The position numbers and the translations under genes are program-made. Shown here in pieces: positions 42,814-51,111 of a DNA stretch of 64,000 nucleotides. The notes under the pieces were generated by a model, which saw only the letters and a program-made list of their open reading frames with translations, did not search any database and had not been told where the DNA came from. Source of the DNA: Lentzea tibetensis. Its GTDB lineage: Bacteria > Actinomycetota > Actinomycetes > Mycobacteriales > Pseudonocardiaceae. The stretch covers positions 86,066 through 150,065 of the forward strand of contig NZ_VOBR01000022.1 in the NCBI RefSeq assembly GCF_007845675.1. The letters run 5' to 3'. Within the stretch, counting starts at the first letter, position 1. Each line of letters begins with the position of its first letter.

Positions 42814-44478
42814 GTGCAGAGCGGGGACGTGATCGCGCGGCGGTACCGGCTGGAGGAGGTCGCGGGCGCGGGCGGCATGGGTGTCGTCTGGCGCGCCACG
42901 GACCTCGAGCTGCGCCGCGAGGTCGCGATCAAGCAGAGCGCCGAGGGCGACACCCGGCGCGAGGCCCGGATCGGTGCCGGGCTGCAGCACCCGAACGTCA
43001 TCGCGGTGTTCGACGTGCTGGTCACCGACGGCGAACGACTGCTGGTGATGGAGTACCTGCCGTCCCGCACGCTCGCTCGGGTGCTGCGCGACGACGGCCC
43101 GCTCACGCCGGACGCCGCCGCGCGCATCGGTGCGCAGATCGCGGGCGCGCTGGCGGCCATGCACGCGAAAGGCATGGTGCACCGGGACATCACACCCGGC
43201 AACGTGCTCGTCGCCGCGGACGGGACCGCCAAGCTGAGCGACCTCGGCATCGCGTTGTGGGCGGGCATCACGGACACCGGGAGCAGCCTGAGCCCCGGCA
43301 CGCCCGGTTTCGCCGCGCCCGAGGTCGTGGCGGGTGGTGCGCCCACGGCCGCGTCCGACATGTACGCCTTCGGGGTCACGCTGGCGACGGCGGTCGAAGG
43401 AGCCGAGGGCGAAGAGCAGCGGTCCTCGTGGTTCGGCCTCGTGCTGTCCGCGCTCACGCACCCGCACCCCAAGCGCAGGCCGTCGGCCTCGCAGGTGGGG
43501 GAGATGCTGCGCGATGTCGTGGCCGACGTGCCGAAGCGGCGCAGGCCCCGGCGGCTGCTCCTCGCGGCGGGAGCGTTGCTGCTCGTGCTGCTCACCGTCG
43601 CGGGAGTGCTGGTGTGGCAACGGGTCACGGCCGCGCCACCGGCGAACCCGGCGGCGCTGGGAGACCTCCGGACGATCGACGTCTGCGGTTTCCTGGACAA
43701 GGCGCCGCTCGCCCGGTTCGGCGCGGTCGAGGTCGCGCACGACGTGGGCCCGTTCAACGTCTGCTCGCTCACCGTGGCCGCTGATCCGCGGCGAGCCGAC
43801 GGACGGGCACGGGTGACCGTGTCGATCCAGCACGATCCGTACGAGCGGCCGGATGCCGGGAAGATCGAGCAGCTCGCACTGGGCGGGAGCCGGGACCACT
43901 GCGCGAAGCAGTTGCTGCTGCCTGGGCCGTACGAGGTGATGATCTGGTCGGAGAAGGACGAGGGCGTCCAGGCGGACGTGTGCGCCATGGCCGACGCGCT
44001 CGCCGATCACGTGCGGTCCGTGCTCGAGCAGGGGAACACGCCGAGGAGGGCAGTGCCGGAGCTCCCGTCGATCGGTGCGGTCGACGCGTGCTCCCTGCTC
44101 CGTCCGGAGGAACTGGGCGAGGCGCTGGGCGCGCCGGCCGACAGCATTCCCGGCGTGGCGGGCTGGAGCTGCCAGTGGCGGCGGTCGCCGGACCTCCAGG
44201 TCGGGATCACCTTGGAGCGCGGCGCCCCGATCGGCGCGGCGGACGGTCAGCAGATGGAGCTCGCCGGCCGCATCGCGATGACGAGCTGCGGCCCCGCCGC
44301 CGTGCGGGGTTGCCCGGTCCAGGTGGTGCACCGGTTCTACACCAACGCCGGGGGAGAGCCGAGGACCGAGCTGGTCACCCTGTTCCTCGGTGGGGACGGC
44401 TCCCTCCCGGCGGAGGTGCTTCGCGAGCGTGCGGTGCGCCTGGCCGCGTTGGCCGCGGCCAGGCTGCCTCCCGCCTAG
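42814..44478 (+). CDS. Receptor-type Ser/Thr protein kinase with two extracellular modules
   Basis: GTG 42814 sits 4 nt after a CTAATCTAAT -10-like stretch, suggesting a leaderless mRNA. The 554-residue protein has an N-terminal kinase domain with GAGGMGVVWRA, VAIK (Lys40), HRDITPGN (Asp125) and SDLG in place of DFG (143-145). One membrane segment follows (LLLAAGALLLVLLTVAGVLVW, about 248-270). The extracellular part has two tandem modules beginning TIDVCGFLDKAPL and AVDACSLLRPEEL, each with several Cys, resembling DUF3558-like sensor domains. The stop overlaps the convergent transporter gene. Confidence 0.9.
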   Translation: MQSGDVIARRYRLEEVAGAGGMGVVWRATDLELRREVAIKQSAEGDTRREARIGAGLQHPNVIAVFDVLVTDGERLLVMEYLPSRTLARVLRDDGPLTPDAAARIGAQIAGALAAMHAKGMVHRDITPGNVLVAADGTAKLSDLGIALWAGITDTGSSLSPGTPGFAAPEVVAGGAPTAASDMYAFGVTLATAVEGAEGEEQRSSWFGLVLSALTHPHPKRRPSASQVGEMLRDVVADVPKRRRPRRLLLAAGALLLVLLTVAGVLVWQRVTAAPPANPAALGDLRTIDVCGFLDKAPLARFGAVEVAHDVGPFNVCSLTVAADPRRADGRARVTVSIQHDPYERPDAGKIEQLALGGSRDHCAKQLLLPGPYEVMIWSEKDEGVQADVCAMADALADHVRSVLEQGNTPRRAVPELPSIGAVDACSLLRPEELGEALGAPADSIPGVAGWSCQWRRSPDLQVGITLERGAPIGAADGQQMELAGRIAMTSCGPAAVRGCPVQVVHRFYTNAGGEPRTELVTLFLGGDGSLPAEVLRERAVRLAALAAARLPPA

Positions 44479-45806
44479 TCGGTCTTCGCCTCGGCAGGCG
44501 CCTCGCTTGCGTGGTGCGTCTCCGGCAGCTTCCACGCCGAGAAGAGCGTCACGACGCCCATCAGCGCCAGGAACACCGACACCGAGAAGGACGTGCCGGT
44601 CGCGCCGAGCAGTGCCGTCATGATGAACGGCGTGCCACCGCTGACCAGGATCGACGCCAGCTGGTAGGCCAGTGACGCGCCCGAGTACCGCACGTGCGGC
44701 TCGAACAGCTCACTCAGGTACGCCGCGATCGGGCCGTACACGAGCGAGGACGCGATGCCCGCGACCGTCACGGACACGAACAGCAGGCCGAGCGACTTCG
44801 TGTCGATCAGCCAGAAGTACGGGAACGCCCACAGCGTGAGGCCGAGAGCACCCGCGAAGATCAGCGGCTTGCGGCCGTAGCTGTCCGACAACCGTCCACT
44901 GAGGAGGATCACCGGCACGCTGACGAGCGACGACAGCAAGCTGATCACCAGCACCGACTGGCGGGACAGGCCCAGTTCGGTCGTCGCGTAACTGAGCACG
45001 CCCGCGATCGACACGTAGAAGACCGCGTTCGACGCGAACATCAGGCCCGCGCCGAACAGGATCGCCTTGCGGTGCGTGCGCAGGGCTTCCTTCAGCGGTG
45101 CCTGTGCCACCGCGGAAGGATCCGCGGCGCGGCGTGCCGCGATCTCCCTGTAGACCGGGCTGTCCTCCACCTTCATCTGGATGAACAGCACCAGCGGGAA
45201 CAGCAGGGCGCTGGCGAGGAAGGGAATCCGCCAGCCCCACGACGCGAACGCCTGCGCGCTCATCGTCGTCGACGCCACGATGAACGCCACGTTGCCCAGG
45301 ATCACGCCGATCGGCACACCGGCCTGGCCGAACGTGCCGGCGAAGCCGCGCCGGTTGGCCCTCGCGCTCTCCGTCAGGAGCAGCACGACGCCGCCCCACT
45401 GGCCGCCCACCGCGATGCCCTGCGCGAACCGCAGCAGCACCAGCAGGATCGGTGCGAACACGCCGATCGACGAGCTCGTCGGCAGCAGGCCGATGAGGAA
45501 CGTCGCCGACGCCATCAGCGCCAGGCAGATCACCAGGGCGGGCTTGCGCCCGAACTTGTCACCGATGTGGCCGAAGACCAGGCCGCCGATCGGCCGGGCG
45601 ACGAAGCCCGCCCAGAACGTGCTGAACGACAACAGCAAGCCGACGATCGGGGACGCTTCCGGGAAGAACAGCTTGGGGAACACCAGAGCTGCTGCCGTGG
45701 CGTAGATGAAGAAGTCGTACCACTCCAGACTCGAACCGACGAGTCCGGCGGCCATCAGTTTGCGGAGCGTGCGGCGTTCGGTGCCGGTGGGGGCGGCAGT
45801 CACCAT
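44475..45806 (-). CDS. MHS-family (MFS) metabolite:H+ symporter
   Basis: ATG 45806 has GAGG upstream; a GTG at 45818 overlapping the carboxylase stop is also possible. The ~443-residue protein has 12 hydrophobic segments and the MHS signature (SSLEWYDFFIYATAAALVF, GFVARPIGGLVFGHIGDKFGRKPAL, RFAQGIAVGGQWGGVVLLL, GWRIPFLAS). It is translationally coupled to the acyl-CoA carboxylase gene, so it may import the carboxylic acid that is activated and carboxylated. Confidence 0.9.
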   Translation of the reverse strand: MVTAAPTGTERRTLRKLMAAGLVGSSLEWYDFFIYATAAALVFPKLFFPEASPIVGLLLSFSTFWAGFVARPIGGLVFGHIGDKFGRKPALVICLALMASATFLIGLLPTSSSIGVFAPILLVLLRFAQGIAVGGQWGGVVLLLTESARANRRGFAGTFGQAGVPIGVILGNVAFIVASTTMSAQAFASWGWRIPFLASALLFPLVLFIQMKVEDSPVYREIAARRAADPSAVAQAPLKEALRTHRKAILFGAGLMFASNAVFYVSIAGVLSYATTELGLSRQSVLVISLLSSLVSVPVILLSGRLSDSYGRKPLIFAGALGLTLWAFPYFWLIDTKSLGLLFVSVTVAGIASSLVYGPIAAYLSELFEPHVRYSGASLAYQLASILVSGGTPFIMTALLGATGTSFSVSVFLALMGVVTLFSAWKLPETHHASEAPAEAKTD

Positions 45807-45814
45807 GCAAAACC

Positions 45815-48742
45815 TCACCAGGTGTCGATGAACGGGCGTTTCTTCCCGGAACGGGAAGTAGTGGGAGCAAGCGCGGTCGAGATCCAGCGGCGCGTGTCCG
45901 CCGGATCCACGACGTCGTCGATCTCGAAGACCGACGCGACGTTGAGCGCCTTGCCGTGTTCGTACGCCGCCGCGACCATCTGGTCGAAGCGTGCCTGCCG
46001 TTCCCCCGGATCGGCGATCGCGTCCAGCTCCCTGCGGTACCCGAGACGTACCGCCCCCTCCAGCCCCATCGGCCCGAACTCACCCGTCGGCCATGAGATC
46101 GCGAACTGCGGCACCTTCAACGAACCCGCCGCCATCGCCTGCGCGCCGAGCCCGTACGCCTTGCGCAGCACCACGAGCCCGAACGGCACGTCGATGTTCG
46201 CGCCCGTCACGACCATGCGCGTCAGGTGCCGCACGGTGGCCGTGCGCTCCGCGTCCGGCCCGACCATGAACCCCGGCGTGTCGCACAACGACACCACCGG
46301 CAGGTCGAACGCGTCGCACAGCTGCAGGAACCGCGCCGCCTTGTCCGCCGCGTCGGCGTCGATCGCGCCGCCCAGCACGGCCGGGTCGTTCGCGATCAGC
46401 CCGATCGGCCTGCCCTCGACCCGCACCAGCGCCGTCACGATGCCGCGCCCGAACCCGCTGCGCAGCTCCAGCACGGAGTCCGTGTCCGCCAACGTTTCGA
46501 TCAAGGCGCGGATGTTGTAGGCGCGCAGGCGGTTCTCGGGAATCGCGTGCCGCAACCGGCGCTGGTCCGCGCACTCCCAGTCCGAAGTGGACCCTTGGAA
46601 GTACGCAAGGTACTTGCGCGCCACGGCAACGGCTTCCTCCTCGGAAGCGACCGCGACGTCCACCACGCCGTTGGGCACCTGCACGTCGAGCGGGCCGACG
46701 TCCTCCGGCCGGAACACGCCCAGCCCGCCGCCCTCGATCATGGCGGGCCCGCCCATGCCGATGTTCGCGCCCTCGACCGCGATGATCACGTCGCACGTGC
46801 CGAGCAGCACCGCGTTGCCGGCGAAGCACCGGCCCGCGACCACGCCCACCAGCGGCACGAGCCCGCTCAGCTGGGCGAACGCGTGGAACGATCCGCAGTC
46901 CAGCCCGCTGACCATGCTGTGGTCGCTGTCGCCCGGCCGTCCGCCGCCGCCCTCGGCGAACAGCACGACCGGCAGCTGCTCCTGCGCCGCCAGCGCGAAC
47001 AGGCGGTCCTTCTTGGCGTGGTTGCGCACGCCCTGCGTCCCGGCGAGCACCGCGTAGTCGTAGGACATCGCGACGCACCGCCGGCCGTTGACCCGGCCGA
47101 TGCCGGCGACCATGCCGTCCGCGGGCGTGCGCTCGATCAGGTCTTCCAGCGAGCGGCGCTGACGTTGCGCGGCGATGGCGAGGCCGCCGTACTCGACGAA
47201 GTCCTCGCACAGGTCCGCGATGTTCTCGCGCGCGGTCCGGCCGCCGGACGCGTGCCGCTTCTCCTCCATCCCCGGCCGGGAGAAGTCGTGCCGGGCCAGC
47301 ACTTCGGCGAGGTCGGGGCGAACGTGGTCGAGGTCGACGGCGACCTCTTCGTCGGCAGCGGCCCCAGCGTCCCCGTCGGCCAGCGCCTGGCCCTCGGCGA
47401 CCGTGTCGCCGACCGACACCAGCACGGTCCCGCTGACCCGCACGACGTGCTGCATCTTCATGGCTTCCAGCACCACGGCGCCGGGCTCGATCGCGACGAC
47501 CGTGCCGGACAGTGGCGCCCGTGAGCCGGAGGTGGGCTCGTCGGTGATGAACCCGGTGTGCGCGCCGATGATGTCCTGCGCCAGCAGCCCGCGCAGGAAC
47601 TCGATGTTCGTCGGCACACCGTCCACGTGGAACTCGGCGAGCGCACGCCGGGCCCGGCCCAGTGCCATGTCCAGGTCGTCGCCCTGCACGACGAGCTTCG
47701 CGAGCAGCGCGTCGAACCGGGTGCCGACGCGGTAGCCGGGGTAGGCGTGCGTGTCGACGCGGATGCCGGGGCCGGTCGGCGGCTGGAACGCGGTGAGCGT
47801 GCCGCCGCCGGTCTGGTTGATCCGGACCTGCACCGCGCTGCCCCGGTCGGCGGGCGTCAGGTCGACGTCGCCGCCCCACGCCAGCAGCAGCTGGGTGCGG
47901 ACCAGGTCGACACCGGTGACCTGCTCGGTGACCGTGTGCTCGACCTGGAGCCGCGGGTTGACCTCGAGGAACGCGAAGTCGTCTCCGGAGACGAGGAACT
48001 CGACGGTGCCGACGCCGGTGTAGTCGACGGCGCGGGCGATCGCGGACGCGGCCTCGTGCAGCGCCTTGCGCAGCGACGGTTCGAGCAGCGGCGCGGGCGC
48101 GATCTCGACGAGCTTCTGGTGTCCTCTTTGGAGGCTGCAGTCGCGGTCGCCGAGCACGGTCGTGCCGACGAGCTGCACCTCGACGTGCCGCGCGGGCGTG
48201 AGCAGCCGTTCGAGGTAGACGTCGTCGTTGCCGAACGCGGCCAGCGCTTCGGCGCGGCAGCGGGCGATGGCCTCGTCGAGGTCCTCGGCCCGGTGCACCT
48301 CGCGCATGCCCTTGCCGCCGCCACCGGAGACGGCCTTCACCATCACCGGGAACGTTCCAAGATCGTCGAGCGTTGGCACACCGAGCGACCCGGCCAGCTC
48401 GCGCGCCCGGCGTTTGTCGCCGAGCAGGTCGAGCACCTCGGGCCGCGGACCGACGAAAGTCAGCCCCGCTGCGGCGCACGCGCGGGCGAAGGAGGCGTTC
48501 TCGGACAGGAACCCCCAGCCGGGGTGCACGGCCACGCAGCCGTCGGCGGCTCGGACGAGCTGGTCGACGTCGAGATAGGGCAGCGGGCCGTGACCCGTCA
48601 GCCGCACCGCGTGGTCGGCCATCCGGACGTGTAACGAGTCGGCGTCGTCCTCCGAGTACACCGCCGTGGTGCGGATACCGAGGTCGGCGGCCGCGCGCAG
48701 CACGCGGACGGCGACCTCACCCCGGTTGGCGACGAGAAGCAC
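45815..48742 (-). CDS. Single-chain biotin-dependent acyl-CoA carboxylase
   Basis: The start GTG 48742 (LLVANRGEVAVRVLRAA) lies behind AGGAGG. The 975-residue chain contains a full biotin carboxylase (GYxSEN-type GFLSENASFA, MVKAVSGGGGKGMREV, EVNPRLQVEHTVTEQVTGVDLV), a biotin-carrier domain with EAMKMQ (biotinyl Lys about 429) and a carboxyltransferase (AENIADLCEDF region, GGRPGDSDHSMVSG, LCDTPGFMVGPDAE, ISWPTGEFGPMGLEGAV). Most actinobacterial ACCs are split into alpha and beta subunits; this one-polypeptide form resembles long-chain acyl-CoA carboxylases of mycobacteria. The substrate is unknown. A TetR-type palindrome overlaps its ribosome site. Confidence 0.9.
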   Translation of the reverse strand: MLLVANRGEVAVRVLRAAADLGIRTTAVYSEDDADSLHVRMADHAVRLTGHGPLPYLDVDQLVRAADGCVAVHPGWGFLSENASFARACAAAGLTFVGPRPEVLDLLGDKRRARELAGSLGVPTLDDLGTFPVMVKAVSGGGGKGMREVHRAEDLDEAIARCRAEALAAFGNDDVYLERLLTPARHVEVQLVGTTVLGDRDCSLQRGHQKLVEIAPAPLLEPSLRKALHEAASAIARAVDYTGVGTVEFLVSGDDFAFLEVNPRLQVEHTVTEQVTGVDLVRTQLLLAWGGDVDLTPADRGSAVQVRINQTGGGTLTAFQPPTGPGIRVDTHAYPGYRVGTRFDALLAKLVVQGDDLDMALGRARRALAEFHVDGVPTNIEFLRGLLAQDIIGAHTGFITDEPTSGSRAPLSGTVVAIEPGAVVLEAMKMQHVVRVSGTVLVSVGDTVAEGQALADGDAGAAADEEVAVDLDHVRPDLAEVLARHDFSRPGMEEKRHASGGRTARENIADLCEDFVEYGGLAIAAQRQRRSLEDLIERTPADGMVAGIGRVNGRRCVAMSYDYAVLAGTQGVRNHAKKDRLFALAAQEQLPVVLFAEGGGGRPGDSDHSMVSGLDCGSFHAFAQLSGLVPLVGVVAGRCFAGNAVLLGTCDVIIAVEGANIGMGGPAMIEGGGLGVFRPEDVGPLDVQVPNGVVDVAVASEEEAVAVARKYLAYFQGSTSDWECADQRRLRHAIPENRLRAYNIRALIETLADTDSVLELRSGFGRGIVTALVRVEGRPIGLIANDPAVLGGAIDADAADKAARFLQLCDAFDLPVVSLCDTPGFMVGPDAERTATVRHLTRMVVTGANIDVPFGLVVLRKAYGLGAQAMAAGSLKVPQFAISWPTGEFGPMGLEGAVRLGYRRELDAIADPGERQARFDQMVAAAYEHGKALNVASVFEIDDVVDPADTRRWISTALAPTTSRSGKKRPFIDTW

Positions 48743-48755
48743 GAAAATCTTCCTC

Positions 48756-48771
48756 CTGAGCGACCGCTTAG
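48756..48771. promoter_or_regulatory. TetR-type operator CTGAGCGACCGCTTAG (site A)
   Basis: It matches CTAAGC-N4-GCTTAG with one change. It sits 13 nt upstream of the carboxylase start, overlapping its AGGAGG. It is followed by TATGTG exactly as in the site at 51066-51081. Confidence 0.7.
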
Positions 48772-48892
48772 TATGTGACGGCCGTCGCATGCTCGCATCT
48801 CAGGTTGACGTTCGTCCAGACGGAACCGATCCACCCGGTGAGGCGTCAATGGGACACTTCACCGCAAACCAGCAATGGCTATGGAGGCCACC

Positions 48893-49819
48893 GTGGTGTT
48901 CAAGAGGATGTTGCGCGCGTTCGGCGTGGGCGGGCCGACGGTGGACACAGTGCTGACGAACCCCAACGTCCGTCCCGGTGAGCTGCTCACCGGCGAGGTC
49001 CGCATCGCGGGTGGCGACCACCCCGCCGACATCGACCACGTCACGCTCTCGCTGATGACCAAGGTCGAGGTCGAGAGCGGCGACAACGAGTACAACACCA
49101 ACCGCGAGTTCGCCAAGGTCGCCGTCGCCCAGCGCGTCCAGGTCGCGCCCGGCCAGCGGCTGGCGCTGCCCTTCCAGTTCCCGGTTCCGCTGGAGACGCC
49201 GCTCAACGTCGTGATGGGCACCCAGCTCGCCGGCATGCAGATGGGCCTGCGCACCGAGCTCGAGGTCCGCGGCGCCGTCGACCCCGGCGACCTGGACCCG
49301 GTGTGGGTGCACGCGCTGCCGTCGCAGGAGCGCGTCCTGCAGGCGTTCGCCCAGCTCGGCTTCCGCTTCACGAAGGCCGACAACGAGCAGGGCAGGCTGC
49401 ACGGCGTGCCGCAGCAGCTGCCGTTCTACCAGGAGATCGAGTTCTACCCGCCGCAGCAGTTCATGGGCCGCGTCAACCAGGTCGAGCTGACCTTCGTCGC
49501 GACCCCGCAGGCGCTCTACACGATCCTCGAGGCCGACAAGCGCGGCGGCATGTTCCGTGCCGGCGGTGACTCTTTCGGGCACTTCCACATGTCACACGAA
49601 CAGGCGATGGGCTCGGACTGGGCCGGCATCATCAACAACTGGATGTCGCAGATCAGCGGCCGTGGCGGCCACGGCATGCACGGTGGGCACGGCGGTCACG
49701 GGGTCCACGGTCACGGCATGGGAATCGCCGGGATCGCCGCTGCAGGTGCGGCTGGCGTCGCAGGTGGGATGATTATGGGCGAGGTCTTCGACGAGATTGG
49801 CGACTTCTTCGGAGACTGA
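48893..49819 (+). CDS. Spo0M-like sporulation-control (arrestin-fold) protein
   Basis: GTG 48893 or 48896 follows GGAGG (48883-48887). The ~308-residue protein begins VFKRMLRAFGVGGPTVDTVL, the Spo0M/SpoOM signature, and contains two arrestin-like beta domains (LTGEVRIAGGDHPADIDHVTLSL; VFPVPLETP-type; VWVHALPSQERVLQAFAQLGFRF). The C-terminus adds a Gly/His-rich stretch (GHGMHGGHGGHGVHGHGMG) and a hydrophobic Gly/Ala segment. In Bacillus Spo0M modulates sporulation. The His-rich tail is unusual and could bind metal. Confidence 0.88.
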   Translation: MVFKRMLRAFGVGGPTVDTVLTNPNVRPGELLTGEVRIAGGDHPADIDHVTLSLMTKVEVESGDNEYNTNREFAKVAVAQRVQVAPGQRLALPFQFPVPLETPLNVVMGTQLAGMQMGLRTELEVRGAVDPGDLDPVWVHALPSQERVLQAFAQLGFRFTKADNEQGRLHGVPQQLPFYQEIEFYPPQQFMGRVNQVELTFVATPQALYTILEADKRGGMFRAGGDSFGHFHMSHEQAMGSDWAGIINNWMSQISGRGGHGMHGGHGGHGVHGHGMGIAGIAAAGAAGVAGGMIMGEVFDEIGDFFGD

Positions 49820-49846
49820 CGCCCCGTCCCATCAAGGGAGGCAGTC

Positions 49847-50119
49847 GTGTCCATCGAGAGCATCCTCGGCGCACTGATCATCGGTCTCATCATCGGCGTG
49901 CTCGGCAAGCTGGTGGCCCCCGGCAAACAGGCAATCCCGATCTGGCTGACCCTGATCGTCGGCATCGCCGCGGCGTTCCTCGGCACGTTCGTGGCGCGGG
50001 CGTTCGGCGTCGCCGACACGGCGGGCATCGACTGGATCGAGCTCGTCTTCCAGGTCGTGATCGCCGCGGTCGGTGTGTCCGTGGTCGCCGGCGTCTACGG
50101 CCGCAAGTCCGTCCGTTAG
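49847..50119 (+). CDS. GlsB/YeaQ/YmgE stress-associated membrane protein
   Basis: GTG 49847 follows AAGGGAGG. The 90-residue protein has three hydrophobic helices: ILGALIIGLIIGVLGKLVAPGKQ, WLTLIVGIAAAFLGTFVARAFG and VFQVVIAAVGVSVVAGVYGRK, the transglycosylase-associated protein family pattern. It follows the Spo0M-like gene by 27 nt and ends before a strong hairpin. Confidence 0.85.
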   Translation: MSIESILGALIIGLIIGVLGKLVAPGKQAIPIWLTLIVGIAAAFLGTFVARAFGVADTAGIDWIELVFQVVIAAVGVSVVAGVYGRKSVR

Positions 50120-50126
50120 CTCGAGT

Positions 50127-50179
50127 GCCATGAGGGGAGCTTTGCCAGCGTTCAGCGCTGGCAAAGCTCCCCTCATGGC
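50127..50179. terminator. Perfect 24-bp hairpin, copy 2 of the dispersed palindrome
   Basis: The arms 50127-50150 and 50156-50179 are exact complements with a 5-nt loop. It is the same family as 2405-2453. It lies between the GlsB-like gene and the convergent TetR gene. The following ~200 bp (50180-50378) shows no convincing gene. Confidence 0.85.
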
Positions 50180-50378
50180 GTCAGGGCCCGTTCGAATGCG
50201 GATGCCGCGCGAAGCACGGCATGTTCGCCGCGGACGCCGGCCTGTGGACCGACACGACCTGGTGGTCGACTCCACCTCGGTCGAGTGCGCCCGGTCCCGG
50301 GAAGCGGTCAAGCGCTCCGAAACTCGCCGGGTGGGCCGGCAACAGCTGCAGCGCCAGTCACACGCGTGACTTGCTCGG

Positions 50379-51005
50379 CTAGCTCATCAGCATCCGCCGG
50401 ACCAGGTCCGCGTACAACGCGCCGATCTGCTCCGGCGTCCGCTTGCCGGTCGGCTGGTACCACCGGGCCACGTCGATGCACAGCGACAGCACGGCCAGCG
50501 TCGCCCCGCGCAGGTCGGGCGCGTCGAACAGGCCTGCCTCGACGCCCTCGGCGATGATCGAGCGCATCCGGCCCTCGATGCCCCTGCGCAGCTCCACGAC
50601 GGTCGCGTGGTGCTCGGGCGACAGGGCGCCCAGCTCGTACTGCACCACGCGCGCGGTCGTGTGGTACTCCGCGTGCCAGCGCGCGAAGGAAGACACCGCG
50701 TTGCTGAGGCGTTCGACCGGGTCCTTGCCCGGCACGTCGGACAGCACGCTCAGCGACAGCTCGTGGCCGATCTTGCTGATCTGGAAGAGCAGGTCTTCTT
50801 TCGAGCGGTAGTGGATGTAGACGGCCGCGGGGCTCATCCCGGCCAGCGACGCGATGTCGCGCGTGGTGGTGGCGTGGTAGCCCTTGTCGGCGAACGCGTG
50901 GGCCGCCGCGATGAGCATGCGGCGTGCCGCGTCCGGGGTGACGTGTCGCCACATCTCGTCCAGCAGCTCGGCCTCGTGCTGCCCGGACACCTGTTGCGCG
51001 GTCAT
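50379..51005 (-). CDS. TetR-family regulator of acyl-CoA genes
   Basis: A 208-residue repressor: the helix-turn-helix is RRMLIAAAHAFADKGYHATTTRDIASLAGMSPAAVYIHYRSKEDLLFQI, and the helical ligand domain contains RVVQYELGALSPEHHATVVELRR. Size and pattern recall KstR2-like repressors of acyl-CoA catabolism. It is divergent from the acyl-CoA dehydrogenase operon, with two CTAAGC-N4-GCTTAG palindromes between, and the same site occurs before the carboxylase and FabG-MaoC units. An acyl-CoA effector is a reasonable inference. Confidence 0.9.
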   Translation of the reverse strand: MTAQQVSGQHEAELLDEMWRHVTPDAARRMLIAAAHAFADKGYHATTTRDIASLAGMSPAAVYIHYRSKEDLLFQISKIGHELSLSVLSDVPGKDPVERLSNAVSSFARWHAEYHTTARVVQYELGALSPEHHATVVELRRGIEGRMRSIIAEGVEAGLFDAPDLRGATLAVLSLCIDVARWYQPTGKRTPEQIGALYADLVRRMLMS

Positions 51006-51046
51006 CCCGGTCCTCCTTGTTGACAGGCCCCGAATCGTACTGCACG

Positions 51047-51081
51047 CTAAGCGGGCGCTTAGGATCTAAGCAACCGCTTAG
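51047..51081. promoter_or_regulatory. Double TetR operator (sites B1 and B2)
   Basis: CTAAGCGGGCGCTTAG (51047-51062) and CTAAGCAACCGCTTAG (51066-51081) are perfect 6-bp inverted repeats, 19 bp apart centre to centre, between the divergent TetR and acyl-CoA dehydrogenase genes. TAGTAT at the end of B2 could be the -10 of the dehydrogenase operon. Confidence 0.8.
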
Positions 51082-51111
51082 TATGTGCTCGACCCGTTCG
51101 GAGGAGGACCC

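Noticed and set aside
45815-48742. Possible fusion or assembly error joining separate carboxylase subunit genes
   Set aside because: The frame is continuous with complete BC, biotin-carrier and CT domains in a known single-chain order, so a genuine fused enzyme is more likely.
50180-50378. Possible small gene in the gap before the TetR gene
   Set aside because: Several short frames are open but none has a ribosome site or a recognisable motif.
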